64,000 nucleotides of DNA from Lancefieldella rimae ATCC 49626 (GTDB lineage: Bacteria > Actinomycetota > Coriobacteriia > Coriobacteriales > Atopobiaceae). A program made the translations under genes and the position numbers. The DNA is taken from assembly GCF_000174015.1 (NCBI RefSeq), contig NZ_ACFE01000004.1, positions 62,001 to 126,000 of the forward strand, given 5' to 3'. This document shows, one piece after another, positions 8,869 to 18,035 of the stretch (positions within the stretch are counted from its first letter, which is position 1; the number at the start of each line of letters is the position of its first letter). Under the pieces are notes generated by a model. It saw nothing but the letters and a program-made list of their open reading frames with translations, was not told where the DNA came from and made no database searches.

Positions 8869-10128
8869 ATGAGCGAGAAAAACCCTGAGTCCGCACTACA
8901 TCTACCTGAAAGCCTCCCTGAAGTGGCAGAACTTACCGCTCAGCTGGTATCGATTGAGAGTACTGATCCCGGTACTTTTGAGGCAGATGTTGAGACCTTC
9001 ATCAAACACTGGATTTTTGAAAACTGTACGTTTGAGCTGGCGGGGTCTACCTATCCCCTGATACAAGAGGTTGAAGCTCTCCCGGGGCGTAAGTGTCTGC
9101 GCGCCACAATTCCAAACGTCAACTGCGGCGTTTCCAAAGACGTATCCTGCCCGCCTTCCGATCTCACGTTCATATGCCACATGGATACCGTAACAGACGG
9201 TGACGGCTGGAGTCCCAAAACGCCCGCATTTGCGCCCGTTTACAAGGACGGTCTTCTTTACGGCCGCGGTTCATGCGATATGAAAGGCGGCCTTGCCTGC
9301 GCGCTTCTTGCTTTCAGAGATGCGTGTCAAGCCGTTGCTCGCACCGGCGTGCTCCCCCAAAAATCCCTTTCCGCCGTCTTTACCGTTGACGAAGAGGCTG
9401 ACATGCGTGGCGTTGAGCGTGTTATTGCGGCCGACTGGGTTGGCGAGAAGGGCTGGGTGCTTGACGCCGAACCTACCAACAACCGTATCCGCGGCTCACA
9501 CAAAGGTCGCACGTGGTTCAAGATTACCGTCAACGGTATTACCGCACATGCCAGCACACCGTGGGAAGGTGCCGATGCCATCGCCGCCATGGCCATCGTC
9601 ATCAATGAAATCCGTACGAGCGTAGGCTCACTGCCCACACATCCCGAACTTGGTCGCTCAACCGTTACCTTTGGCCAAGTTATGGGAGGATATCAGCCCT
9701 ATGTTGTCCCCGATAAGGCGGAGCTTTGGATTGATATGCGCCTTGTGCCACCGGCTCATACCGCGAGCGCCGAGAAGATAGTCCAGGCTGCACTGTTGAA
9801 GGCAGAGACGCAAATACCCGGTGTACATGTCCACTACGACATAACCGGCAATAGGTCTCCTGTGGTGCTTCCTGCTGAGTCCGAGCTTCTCGCCACTCTG
9901 CGCTCTTGTGCCGAGGCGTGCAAAACACCGGCGGACCTTGATATTTTCACGGGCTATACCGATACTGCCGTTATAGCCTCTACGTGCGGAAATCCCGAAT
10001 GTTTGTCATACGGACCGGGTGAACTTGAGCGCGCTCACAAACCCAATGAATATGTTCCTGTTGTCGATCTTGAACGTGTATATCACGTATTTAAAGAATT
10101 GACCACTCGAGTTCTCCAAAAACAGTAG
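8869..10128 (+). CDS. M20-family metallopeptidase, YgeY/ArgE/DapE-like
   Basis: A 419-residue zinc amidohydrolase of peptidase family M20. Metal and catalytic residues are visible: His104 and Asp106 in FICHMDT, Asp137 in GRGSCDMKGG, the Glu pair in VDEEAD (175-176) and a C-terminal His in ERAHKPNEYV. A dimerisation lid is present in the middle (HASTPWEGADA). In E. coli, YgeY of this family is encoded in the same purine/ureide cluster as xdhD, ygfK and ssnA, and the neighbourhood here repeats that association. It may deacylate a carbamoyl or N-acyl amino acid; a general dipeptidase role is also possible. It follows the regulator gene by 84 bases, with a small AATCAGCG/CGCTGATT inverted repeat between them. 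Confidence 0.88.
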   Translation: MSEKNPESALHLPESLPEVAELTAQLVSIESTDPGTFEADVETFIKHWIFENCTFELAGSTYPLIQEVEALPGRKCLRATIPNVNCGVSKDVSCPPSDLTFICHMDTVTDGDGWSPKTPAFAPVYKDGLLYGRGSCDMKGGLACALLAFRDACQAVARTGVLPQKSLSAVFTVDEEADMRGVERVIAADWVGEKGWVLDAEPTNNRIRGSHKGRTWFKITVNGITAHASTPWEGADAIAAMAIVINEIRTSVGSLPTHPELGRSTVTFGQVMGGYQPYVVPDKAELWIDMRLVPPAHTASAEKIVQAALLKAETQIPGVHVHYDITGNRSPVVLPAESELLATLRSCAEACKTPADLDIFTGYTDTAVIASTCGNPECLSYGPGELERAHKPNEYVPVVDLERVYHVFKELTTRVLQKQ

Positions 10129-10156
10129 AAGAAACCCAAAGAGACCCGTAACAGTC

Positions 10157-10185
10157 TTTGTGTAGTGAAAAATCCATTACACAAA
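10157..10185. terminator. Hairpin between the convergent M20 peptidase and uvrB genes
   Basis: An 11-bp inverted repeat (TTTGTGTAGTG with CATTACACAAA, one wobble pair) sits two bases from the uvrB stop. It lies between two convergent genes and is probably a bidirectional terminator, although there is no long T-run. Confidence 0.45.
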
Positions 10186-10186
10186 C

Positions 10187-12418
10187 CTAGTGTTTCTTCC
10201 TATACCTTCTTCTTGTAGCATGAGCACTCCCCCTTCGAGCACCTGCTTTGAGTCTCTTAATAACGTCATCAGATGTGGTGCCTTCAAGCTGACTTCTTAT
10301 ACGGACAATCTGATCACGAAGCTGTGCCGCCCGCTCATAATCCATATCAGTGGAAGCCTGAGCCATATCTGACTCAAGATGAGCAAGCATGGTCTCAACC
10401 TCACTGCGAGGCAACTCCGAGAATTCTTCGACCATGGCTTCAATGCTGTCCACCTCGCCGGGAGCTCCTTGTGTTTCTGCTCCCTCGCCTGAGGCGGTAT
10501 AAAAAATGCCATCTTTGCGCTGACGCTTGTCTACGTTTTCAGCGGCTTCATCAATAAACTGTGAGATATCTGCTATAGATTTATGAATCGTCTGCGGAAC
10601 GATACCGTGCCTGGCATTGAAGGATTCCTGCAGCTCACGGCGGCGCCGCGTTTCATCAATCGCAATGCGCATGGAGTCTGTTATACGATCGGCATACATA
10701 ATGACCGACCCCTGAGCGTTTCTTGCCGCTCGACCCATAGTTTGGATAAGCGATCTTCTGTTACGAAGAAATCCCTCTTTATCCGCATCCAAGATAGCAA
10801 CAAGAGATACCTCAGGAATATCCAAACCCTCACGTAAGAGGTTAATACCCACGAGCACATCAATCTTGCCTTGCCTGAGCTCTTTTATGATTGCAACGCG
10901 ATCAAGGGTTGCGGTATCCGAGTGCATATAGTTGACTTTTATTCCCTCGTCAAGCAGGTGATCCGTTAAATCTTCTGCCATCCGCTTAGTCAGTGTAGTT
11001 ACAAGAACTCGTTCTTTTTTGGCAACGCGTTCTTTTACCTCAGAGATAAGGTCATCAATCTGACCACGTATGGGGCGCACCTCAACGGAAGGATCGAGAA
11101 GACCGGTAGGGCGAATAATCTGCTCTACCTGTTGCTGTGCCACCGACTCCTCATAATCACCTGGAGTAGCAGATACGTAGATAAATTGTGGGATACGTGC
11201 TTCAAATTCATCAAAGCGGAGCGGCCTGTTATCAAGTGCTGACGGCAGACGAAAACCATGCTCAACCAAAGTGACCTTACGCGAGCGGTCTCCCTCATAC
11301 ATTCCTCGGATCTGAGGAACCGTTACATGGCTCTCATCAATGATGCAAATCATATCTTTGGGGAAATAATCAATGAGCGTATACGGGGGCTCACCCGGAG
11401 CGCGTCCGTCCAAATGCCGAGAATAATTCTCGATACCGTTGCAGTATCCCATGGTCTCAAGCATCTCAAGATCATAGCTCGTTCTTTGTGCCAGCCTCTG
11501 GGCTTCCAGCAGCTTATCGTTTGCTTTAAGCTCAGCCACGCGATGCTCAAGTTCTTCGCTTATTGTCTGCAGTGCATGAGTAACCTTTGGACGCTCGGTT
11601 ACATAATGGGATGCGGGCCAAATGGGAACGGCATCAAACTCACGGATGACCTCACCGGTTACGTTGCTTATCTCAGCAATGGTTTCCACCTCATCGCCAA
11701 AAAACTCTATGCGCAACGGATTTTCCGCATAGGGAGGAAAAACATCGACAACATCGCCGCGAACACGGAACATTCCGCGCTGAAGGTCATAGTCATTGCG
11801 GTCATACTGGATATCTATTAAATCTTTTATCAGATCATCACGCTCAAGCGGAACCGATTTATCTACGTTGGGAGCAAGGCCGGCGTAATCTTGCGGGCTG
11901 CCAATACCATAAATACAGGAAACAGAGGCAACCACAATAACATCACGACGAGAAAGCAGACTAGACGTTGCCTGGTGACGGAGCTTTTCTACCTCTTCAT
12001 TGATGGAAGCATCTTTTTCAATATAGGTATCTGATTGCGGAACATATGCTTCTGGCTGGTAATAATCGTAATAAGACACAAAATAGACGACGGCGTTATG
12101 GGGAAACAACTCTTTCATTTCAGAGGCAACCTGTGCCGCAAGGGTTTTATTGGGCTCCATGATAAGCGTGGGACGATTAAGCTTTTCTATGGTTTTAGCC
12201 ATGGAAAACGTTTTACCGGACCCCGTAACTCCCAACAGCGTCTGGTATCTCAATCCCTCTTCAATGCCCTGTGCAAGCTTCTGGATGGCCTGCGGCTGAT
12301 CGCCGGCCGGCTCAAACGAAGACACGACAGAGAGGCGCTCTTCTCCGCTTTCACGACCAAAACGACGGAGCTCTGCTCCTACCCGTTCTGATTCTCTATC
12401 ATGATTTGAAACTGCCAC
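10187..12418 (-). CDS. uvrB: UvrABC system protein B
   Basis: The 743-residue damage-verification helicase of nucleotide excision repair, which loads on DNA with UvrA and recruits UvrC. Walker A GVTGSGKT is at residues 63-70. The beta-hairpin region [21 protein letters not shown], the Walker B IDESH, the helicase motifs ([32 protein letters not shown]) and a C-terminal UVR motif ([10 protein letters not shown]) that contacts UvrC are all present. The start is GTG with a GGGAGGGGG site just upstream. The N-terminus has about 30 extra residues before the conserved [11 protein letters not shown] block, which could also allow a later start. It is divergent from the TPR membrane protein gene. Confidence 0.96.
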   Translation of the reverse strand: MAVSNHDRESERVGAELRRFGRESGEERLSVVSSFEPAGDQPQAIQKLAQGIEEGLRYQTLLGVTGSGKTFSMAKTIEKLNRPTLIMEPNKTLAAQVASEMKELFPHNAVVYFVSYYDYYQPEAYVPQSDTYIEKDASINEEVEKLRHQATSSLLSRRDVIVVASVSCIYGIGSPQDYAGLAPNVDKSVPLERDDLIKDLIDIQYDRNDYDLQRGMFRVRGDVVDVFPPYAENPLRIEFFGDEVETIAEISNVTGEVIREFDAVPIWPASHYVTERPKVTHALQTISEELEHRVAELKANDKLLEAQRLAQRTSYDLEMLETMGYCNGIENYSRHLDGRAPGEPPYTLIDYFPKDMICIIDESHVTVPQIRGMYEGDRSRKVTLVEHGFRLPSALDNRPLRFDEFEARIPQFIYVSATPGDYEESVAQQQVEQIIRPTGLLDPSVEVRPIRGQIDDLISEVKERVAKKERVLVTTLTKRMAEDLTDHLLDEGIKVNYMHSDTATLDRVAIIKELRQGKIDVLVGINLLREGLDIPEVSLVAILDADKEGFLRNRRSLIQTMGRAARNAQGSVIMYADRITDSMRIAIDETRRRRELQESFNARHGIVPQTIHKSIADISQFIDEAAENVDKRQRKDGIFYTASGEGAETQGAPGEVDSIEAMVEEFSELPRSEVETMLAHLESDMAQASTDMDYERAAQLRDQIVRIRSQLEGTTSDDVIKRLKAGARRGSAHATRRRYRKKH

Positions 12419-12572
12419 AGAGCCCCCTCCCTTGAACCGTAGTATACCCTATTCCTTCACAAATTACAAACATTTGTTCTATTTTTCGTATCCGAGAAAC
12501 CCTGAGCCATCACGAATACGCTACACTTGATACCCGTATACAACCGACTCATTTCTATTGAGGAATCAAAAT

Positions 12573-14915
12573 ATGCCTTCAGAGCTTCCGCCTTCCAACA
12601 CGCCATCACCAAAGCGCCCGTACCCTCCTTCCATGAAACTCTTTCTCTTTGTTTTAGGTACCGGAGGTACCGTGTTTGGGCTCTCTCAATTTGTAAGATC
12701 CCGTATCTCTGATGAAGCACATATGAGCGCAACACTTCTTATGATCTACGGCATCGTTCTTCTCGTTATGTTGTTTCGAGATAACGGCACGTCTGCAGAA
12801 ACCATTGCCGCAACACAAACGGATATACCGCAAGAACAAACCGCCAGCCATTCGCAGGACGCTGTTTTACCAGAACCTGCAAAAAGCGCTCCGTCAGCTT
12901 TTGATTTGGCCATGTCCCGCTCAGACAATATTCCTGCTTCCCTCAAAGATCTTATCGATACCAACCAGCTCCAAAGACCCGAGCTTCAAGAGATGCTCGT
13001 GCGTTCAGGCCTTCTCGATTCTCATCGGGTACCTGATACCAAGGGGTTTAAATTTCCTAAAAACAAGCGATATTGGCTCAACGCAAGGACCAAAGATTTT
13101 AACGAAGACCAGTACAATGACTTCATCGCTCTTGAAGCAACCTTAAACATCGCAGATGACATTGAAGCTCTGCCGGTACATTACCGCGACGAAACACTCT
13201 CAGAAAAAATTTCCACGGTACTGAGAAACATACTTACCAAGGTGCCTCAGCCGCAAAACTATCTTCCCGCCCACACAACTCTTTCCTCCAATGAGACCGA
13301 CTGGAACGTGAGGTTTTTCGTAGCGTCCTATCTGGAAAATCTCTCTTTGCCTTTTAGACAACCGACACTGTTTGCGTATGACCCGGACACGGCAACGCTT
13401 ATATTTGACACTAAAGTACCGGCTCCCCGGGCATTCTCTTTTGTGTCTTCCGCGCAAAATGTACAAACTACCTACGCTCGAGCCTATGCCTTGCGAGTGG
13501 CCGCCGTTCTTTCCTCAGGCATCCTGAATAACTATCCAATTTCCCGTGTTGTCATCAATGAATTTGTCAACGCACATACGGAACACCCCATCCTTTCCTG
13601 CAATGTTAATGCAACCTCCCTGGAAAGCCTCGTTTCTGCAACTCAAAGCCCCACACTTGAAACCGATGAGTTTCCGCAAATATCGTGTCTGCGCTTTAGC
13701 CTTACCAAGGATGGTTGGTTTGAGCCGACAGAACCATATAAGGCGCTCAACAGTCCTTCCGAAGAACATCCTCTCTTCTATGCTCAGGCTGAAGTACGCG
13801 ATGAAGCAGCACCCAAAGACGTCCAAGAGATTACCTCTGCAAAACGTATCTCCGATTTAAGCTTCAGGGAGGATTGCGGACGCATTGAAACGTGGAACGC
13901 CATTGTTGCAGAACTTGGTGATTCAACTGCTCACGCCGTAGCCGTCCTTAAAAATGCGCAGCAATCCACAAAAAATACCGTCACCATGGAGGCATTCTCC
14001 CGTGTTATCCATGCGCTTGTTTCAGGATCGGTTGACGTAAGCAATAAGCCTGAGCTTGCTCATCTGTTTATGTCGGGTTCCGATCTTGATGGCGCAATTG
14101 CTCACATGAGAGAGGTTTTTGATACGGAAGATGTCAGCAGAGAAACTTTTGTGGCATCTCTCAAGGTTCTTGAAGAAAAACTCGAACCCATTACAAATCT
14201 GGGAATGTACCTTGATGACACCGATTCGGTGTACCGATACTTTGATTCCATTACCGACCGTATCGACTACAACCGAGCGCACTCTTCGGATTCCCGACAG
14301 GTTGTTCTTGTCCCCGATGCATATTATGACGCAAATGCTCTGCTCGTACGTGCATATAACCAAATTGACGAGCCGGAAAAGGCATTGAGGTATGCCGAAG
14401 AATGTGTCCGCATAGCCCCTCTGAATGCCGACGCGCTGCTCTATAAGGACCGCACGCTGCAGGATCTCTCGCGTAATGCAGAAGCGGCAAAACTCGTTCG
14501 CGAGCTTATCCCCTATAAACTACGCCAATATGATGTTGCGTTTCTCTATTACCGTCTCGCATATCTTGAGTGGCGACTTGGACATGGAGATATTGCCGTT
14601 GCTTGCTATCAGCAAGTTCTAAAAATGGATACCGAGTTTTCTTATCACGCACAAGACGAGCTGACCGAGCTTATGAAAACCGATCCGACGCTTGTAAAAA
14701 TCGATGACGATAAGCTCAACGAATTCTTCAACATTCATGGTATTCCCATTGATGACCAAGAGGCGCGCTACCAAATACTGCGCTCTGCAGCCATTGCGTG
14801 TACAAACAACAAAATATATGCGCCGGCAGCGCTACTCCTTCACCAGGCGCTTTTCATTACCTACGACGATGAAACGGACGCGGTGCGTATGTCTCTCACG
14901 GCACCTGCTCAGTGA
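12573..14915 (+). CDS. TPR-repeat membrane protein of unknown function
   Basis: A 780-residue protein that I cannot name. A short proline-rich N-terminus precedes two membrane segments (about 21-40 and 51-68), so the bulk is probably anchored at the membrane with the large C-terminal part on one side. The last third (around residues 585-690) contains tetratricopeptide-like helices (ALRYAEECVRIAPLNADALLYKDR, then a YYRLAYLEWRLGHGDIAVACYQQVL block). The start at 12573 has a GAGGAA site seven bases upstream; a TTG at 12558 is less likely. The gene is divergent from uvrB and overlaps the end of coaE by seven bases, which is unusual for convergent genes but consistent with tight packing. Probably a scaffold or assembly factor. 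Confidence 0.75.
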   Translation: MPSELPPSNTPSPKRPYPPSMKLFLFVLGTGGTVFGLSQFVRSRISDEAHMSATLLMIYGIVLLVMLFRDNGTSAETIAATQTDIPQEQTASHSQDAVLPEPAKSAPSAFDLAMSRSDNIPASLKDLIDTNQLQRPELQEMLVRSGLLDSHRVPDTKGFKFPKNKRYWLNARTKDFNEDQYNDFIALEATLNIADDIEALPVHYRDETLSEKISTVLRNILTKVPQPQNYLPAHTTLSSNETDWNVRFFVASYLENLSLPFRQPTLFAYDPDTATLIFDTKVPAPRAFSFVSSAQNVQTTYARAYALRVAAVLSSGILNNYPISRVVINEFVNAHTEHPILSCNVNATSLESLVSATQSPTLETDEFPQISCLRFSLTKDGWFEPTEPYKALNSPSEEHPLFYAQAEVRDEAAPKDVQEITSAKRISDLSFREDCGRIETWNAIVAELGDSTAHAVAVLKNAQQSTKNTVTMEAFSRVIHALVSGSVDVSNKPELAHLFMSGSDLDGAIAHMREVFDTEDVSRETFVASLKVLEEKLEPITNLGMYLDDTDSVYRYFDSITDRIDYNRAHSSDSRQVVLVPDAYYDANALLVRAYNQIDEPEKALRYAEECVRIAPLNADALLYKDRTLQDLSRNAEAAKLVRELIPYKLRQYDVAFLYYRLAYLEWRLGHGDIAVACYQQVLKMDTEFSYHAQDELTELMKTDPTLVKIDDDKLNEFFNIHGIPIDDQEARYQILRSAAIACTNNKIYAPAALLLHQALFITYDDETDAVRMSLTAPAQ

Positions 14916-15529
14916 CGCATATCAAGTTTTGTCATCAGTGCATCCCACCACGCGTTCACGTATGTAGCGAGAAGATCCTCGTCTTTAGAGTTATCAATGA
15001 CGGTGGCTGCCTTTGAGCGTAGATACTCATCAGACGGCTGACCCGCTACGCGTTGCTCAAAATCCTTTAAAGAAACTCCGCGCAACTGAGCTCGTTTCTT
15101 TCGAAGTTCATACGGACTTACCACCGCTACCACTTCATCTGCCAACATCAGAAGCGATTCTATGCGGTCGAGCAGGGGAACTTCAACCACACATACCGCA
15201 GGCGCATCCTCTTTGAGGCTCACCTCAACAAGAGTCTCCTTCAGAGTCCGGATAATATAGGGCATCTCAATGGCTTCAAGTTTCTTGGCGGCCGCGGGCG
15301 TTGCAAAAGCTTGCATGGCCAATTGATGTCGATTAAGCCGGCCGGTTTTTTGGTCCACTACATCCTCTCCGAACGCGCGGACAATCTCTTGCACACACCC
15401 AGATCCTGGAGCAAGCACGTCTCGAGAAATGCAATCCAAATCAATCCGATATGCTCCTTTTTCTTCAAGCATACGAGCAACCGTTGATTTGCCCGATGCC
15501 ATCCCACCTGCAAGAAAAACGGTATACAT
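14909..15529 (-). CDS. coaE: Dephospho-CoA kinase
   Basis: A 206-residue P-loop kinase catalysing the last step of coenzyme A synthesis, phosphorylating dephospho-CoA at the 3' ribose hydroxyl. The P-loop GGMASGKST is at residues 8-16. The substrate region IDLDCISRDVLAPG (Asp residues in the DxD-like motif) and a LID-like segment (RAQLRGVSLKDFEQRVAGQ) are visible, and length is normal for the family. The start overlaps the stop codon of the preceding ABC ATPase gene (TGATG), so it is translationally coupled to the transporter operon although its job is unrelated. The AAGGAGG site lies inside the end of that gene. Confidence 0.93.
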   Translation of the reverse strand: MYTVFLAGGMASGKSTVARMLEEKGAYRIDLDCISRDVLAPGSGCVQEIVRAFGEDVVDQKTGRLNRHQLAMQAFATPAAAKKLEAIEMPYIIRTLKETLVEVSLKEDAPAVCVVEVPLLDRIESLLMLADEVVAVVSPYELRKKRAQLRGVSLKDFEQRVAGQPSDEYLRSKAATVIDNSKDEDLLATYVNAWWDALMTKLDMRH

Positions 15530-16158
15530 CAGGCCTCCTTAAGCTCTATGACATGGGCTTTCCCCAAAAGAGTTACATCTTTTCTGTCATGTGTGACCCA
15601 AAGCACCGTTTTGTCTTCAAGAAGAGGCAGAAGGTAGGCCATAACTTTCTCTTTTGTATGATCATCCAAGCCTTTGAGTGGTTCGTCAAAAAGCATCACA
15701 TCGGCATCAGACAGCACTGCCCGCAGAAGCGCCACACGACGCTTCTGTCCGCCAGAAAGCCCTTTAACCACACGATGTTCAAATCCCTGAAGGTCAACGC
15801 AGGCGAGCGCCTGGATAATACGCTTCTCAAACGCACGTTTTTCCGTGCGATTCAGACGGCTTTTTGCAAGAGCAATATTTGCTCTCACACTGAGGTTTTC
15901 GCAGAGTCGATCCTCCTGAAAAACCACCGCTACCCGTTGCCCGCAGATTTTCGGAAGATTGGTAATCGTGCCTTCATCCGCTCCTTCAAGACCGGCAATC
16001 ATCCGAAGTATTGTTGTCTTGCCGGTGCCGGACTTTCCTAAAAGCATGTTCTTCTCGCCACCGTAAATGACGAAAGAAACATCTGAGAGCGCACGCACGT
16101 CCCCAAATGTCTTTGAAATATGCCTGCACACAATGTCATTTTGACAACACTGCTTCAT
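15529..16158 (-). CDS. ABC transporter ATPase, sulfonate/nitrate/taurine type
   Basis: A 209-residue single-domain ABC ATPase. Walker A GKSGTGKT is at 41-48, the ABC signature is LSGGQKRRVALLRA, Walker B is DVMLFDEPLKGLD, and the switch His lies in WVTHDRKD. It resembles SsuB/TauB proteins. The start overlaps the stop of the permease gene (ATGA), and a GAGGAGG site precedes it, so the two are made together. With the permease and the lipoprotein at 16976-17992 it forms a full importer. It is somewhat shorter than usual for the family (about 240-260). The transported substrate cannot be read from the sequence. Confidence 0.88.
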   Translation of the reverse strand: MKQCCQNDIVCRHISKTFGDVRALSDVSFVIYGGEKNMLLGKSGTGKTTILRMIAGLEGADEGTITNLPKICGQRVAVVFQEDRLCENLSVRANIALAKSRLNRTEKRAFEKRIIQALACVDLQGFEHRVVKGLSGGQKRRVALLRAVLSDADVMLFDEPLKGLDDHTKEKVMAYLLPLLEDKTVLWVTHDRKDVTLLGKAHVIELKEA

Positions 16159-16970
16159 GCGCCCTCCTCAATACGTCTCACAATCATGCGTATAAGGCGA
16201 GAAAAACCTTTTTCTATCAGCGCGCTAATACAGACAATGACAACGGTCCAAGCAAAAAGATTTGGCGTATCGAGAAAAACCTTGGCACTATAGAGCTCCC
16301 CACCAATGGAGGATGCCGGCGTGGAAATAACTTCTGCGGCAATTCCCGCCTTCCAGCAAAAGCCCAACGCCAGCGAGGTTGCCGCTTCAAAATAAGGAAG
16401 TACCTGTGAAAGGTAAAGAGAGCGAATCCGTGCGCAACCTTGTATCTGAAATATGTCTGCCATCTCAAGCAGCTTCGTATCGGTGGACTCCAGCCCGCGC
16501 AGAAGATTGGTATAGATGATGGGAAACGCTATCAGATGAGCCACTACCACCGAAAGATACGACGCGTGCATCCACACCAAAAGCAAAATAACAAACGATG
16601 CAACCGGAATCGATTTAATGGCCATGATAAGAGGAGATATCAAAGTTTTAATCAGTCGTATCCGATACGATGCAACGGAGGCAAGAACTCCGCCCACAAG
16701 CGCACTAAAAAACCCAAGTGCAATATGCAAGAGCGAGTGAGCGGTAATTACCCAGAACTCTCCCGTACCTATAAGCGTACCCAGACAGCCCAATGTCTCC
16801 AACGGAGAGGGTAAAATGAATTGCTTCCCTACAAACAGAGCCGCAAGCTGCCATATAACCAGCCAAAAGAGAATGGCGAGCAGGCGGAGCACTCCGGAAG
16901 AGAGCCTGTCCGTCTGCCCCCTCAGAAACAGATGCGTTTTGAAACTTCTTTGTGGCGTGTGCTTTGGCAT
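16155..16970 (-). CDS. ABC transporter permease, sulfonate/nitrate/taurine type
   Basis: A 271-residue binding-protein-dependent transport permease with about six membrane helices (the first near residues 28-49 and the last near 242-258). The EAA loop that docks to the ATPase corresponds to the LLEMADIFQIQGCARIRSLYLSQVLPY region. It is the SsuC/TauC type, forming a homodimeric channel. It begins five bases after the stop of the substrate-binding lipoprotein gene and overlaps the ATPase gene, so all three are one operon that also carries coaE. Confidence 0.88.
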   Translation of the reverse strand: MPKHTPQRSFKTHLFLRGQTDRLSSGVLRLLAILFWLVIWQLAALFVGKQFILPSPLETLGCLGTLIGTGEFWVITAHSLLHIALGFFSALVGGVLASVASYRIRLIKTLISPLIMAIKSIPVASFVILLLVWMHASYLSVVVAHLIAFPIIYTNLLRGLESTDTKLLEMADIFQIQGCARIRSLYLSQVLPYFEAATSLALGFCWKAGIAAEVISTPASSIGGELYSAKVFLDTPNLFAWTVVIVCISALIEKGFSRLIRMIVRRIEEGA

Positions 16971-16975
16971 TCCGC

Positions 16976-17992
16976 TTATGCTGACTTTTTCACCCCAAAG
17001 TAAAAATCGTCCTCGGGAAGCTTTCCGCCTACCGATTTGGGGTTTGCATCAGCCAAAACGCCCAGGTAACCAGAAAGTTTCTGCTTCATATCATCCTCTG
17101 CAATATAGGTAATGTTACATTTAGGAAGCGCAACTTTGGCAATCTTTTCCGGAACAATATCGGCATCGGCAATAAGTTTTGCCGCCTCGTCAACATGATC
17201 GTTTGCAAACTCAACGGAATCCTTGTAGTGGGAAAGAAATTGAGTGATGGCATCAGAGTTCTTCTCGGCAAAGCCTTTTGAGACGATCGTGACGCCGGTA
17301 ACAAGCTCAGAGGTGGAATCAATGGCCTTCCACTCGTTGCCAAGATCAAGCGCTTCTCGAATACTTGGATCTTTGGCCTGCGCAACGCTTACAAACGGCT
17401 GCGGTAAAAGCGCAATGGCAGATTCATCGTTTGCCAGTGCCGCAACGCATTCGGCGTGTTCGCTCTTCCACTCTACCGAAACATCTTTTCCAAGCTCAAG
17501 GCCATTCTTTTTGAGAATGTAGGCAAGCACGTACTCAGGAGAAGCTCCCTTGCCCGCCGCATAGAGCGTCTTGCCTGCAAGGTCGTGTATTGAGTTAATG
17601 GCATTTCCGCGCTCAACGATATACAGAACATTCAAAACGTTAATGCAGAGCGCCTGAACCTTACCCTCAGTTTTGTTATAGAGAACCGACGAGAGATTTG
17701 AAGGTATCGATGCAATATCAACGTCGCCTTTTGCCACCTTGGCAACCACTTCATCCGGAGAGGCCACAATATCAAAGGTGTAGGAATTGTCGGTAATTGA
17801 GCCTGCCTTTACATCGCTCATGAACTTTGCAAGACCCATGGCTGTTGGACCCTTGAGCGTTGTAATACGCACATCCACCGGCTGTGCTGCCGGAGCCTTT
17901 GTCTCCTCCTCCTTTGTATCTTCCTGCTTACACCCAAAGAACGCAGCAGCAGGAGCAAGGGTAATGAGTTTCAAAAATGATCGTCTATCCAT
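16976..17992 (-). CDS. ABC transporter substrate-binding lipoprotein, NitT/TauT family
   Basis: A 338-residue binding protein. The start at 17992 is chosen because of the AAAGGAGA site and because it begins with a twin-arginine type signal (MDRRSFLKL) followed by a hydrophobic stretch and a Cys at FFGCKQ, so it is probably exported folded through Tat and lipid-anchored. A charged Glu/Lys/Thr linker follows the anchor. The mature part has the two-lobed fold of NMT1/ThiY-like and SsuA-like proteins (ITTLKGPTAMGLAKFM, then GDVDIASIP and LAGKTLYAAGKGASPEYVL). Longer upstream reading frame is present but has no start signal. Substrate unknown; sulfonates, nitrate-like anions or a thiamine precursor are the family options. 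Confidence 0.85.
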   Translation of the reverse strand: MDRRSFLKLITLAPAAAFFGCKQEDTKEEETKAPAAQPVDVRITTLKGPTAMGLAKFMSDVKAGSITDNSYTFDIVASPDEVVAKVAKGDVDIASIPSNLSSVLYNKTEGKVQALCINVLNVLYIVERGNAINSIHDLAGKTLYAAGKGASPEYVLAYILKKNGLELGKDVSVEWKSEHAECVAALANDESAIALLPQPFVSVAQAKDPSIREALDLGNEWKAIDSTSELVTGVTIVSKGFAEKNSDAITQFLSHYKDSVEFANDHVDEAAKLIADADIVPEKIAKVALPKCNITYIAEDDMKQKLSGYLGVLADANPKSVGGKLPEDDFYFGVKKSA

Positions 17993-18035
17993 GGACAATC
18001 TCCTTTCAAATAAAATACAACGGTATTTTAATCTT

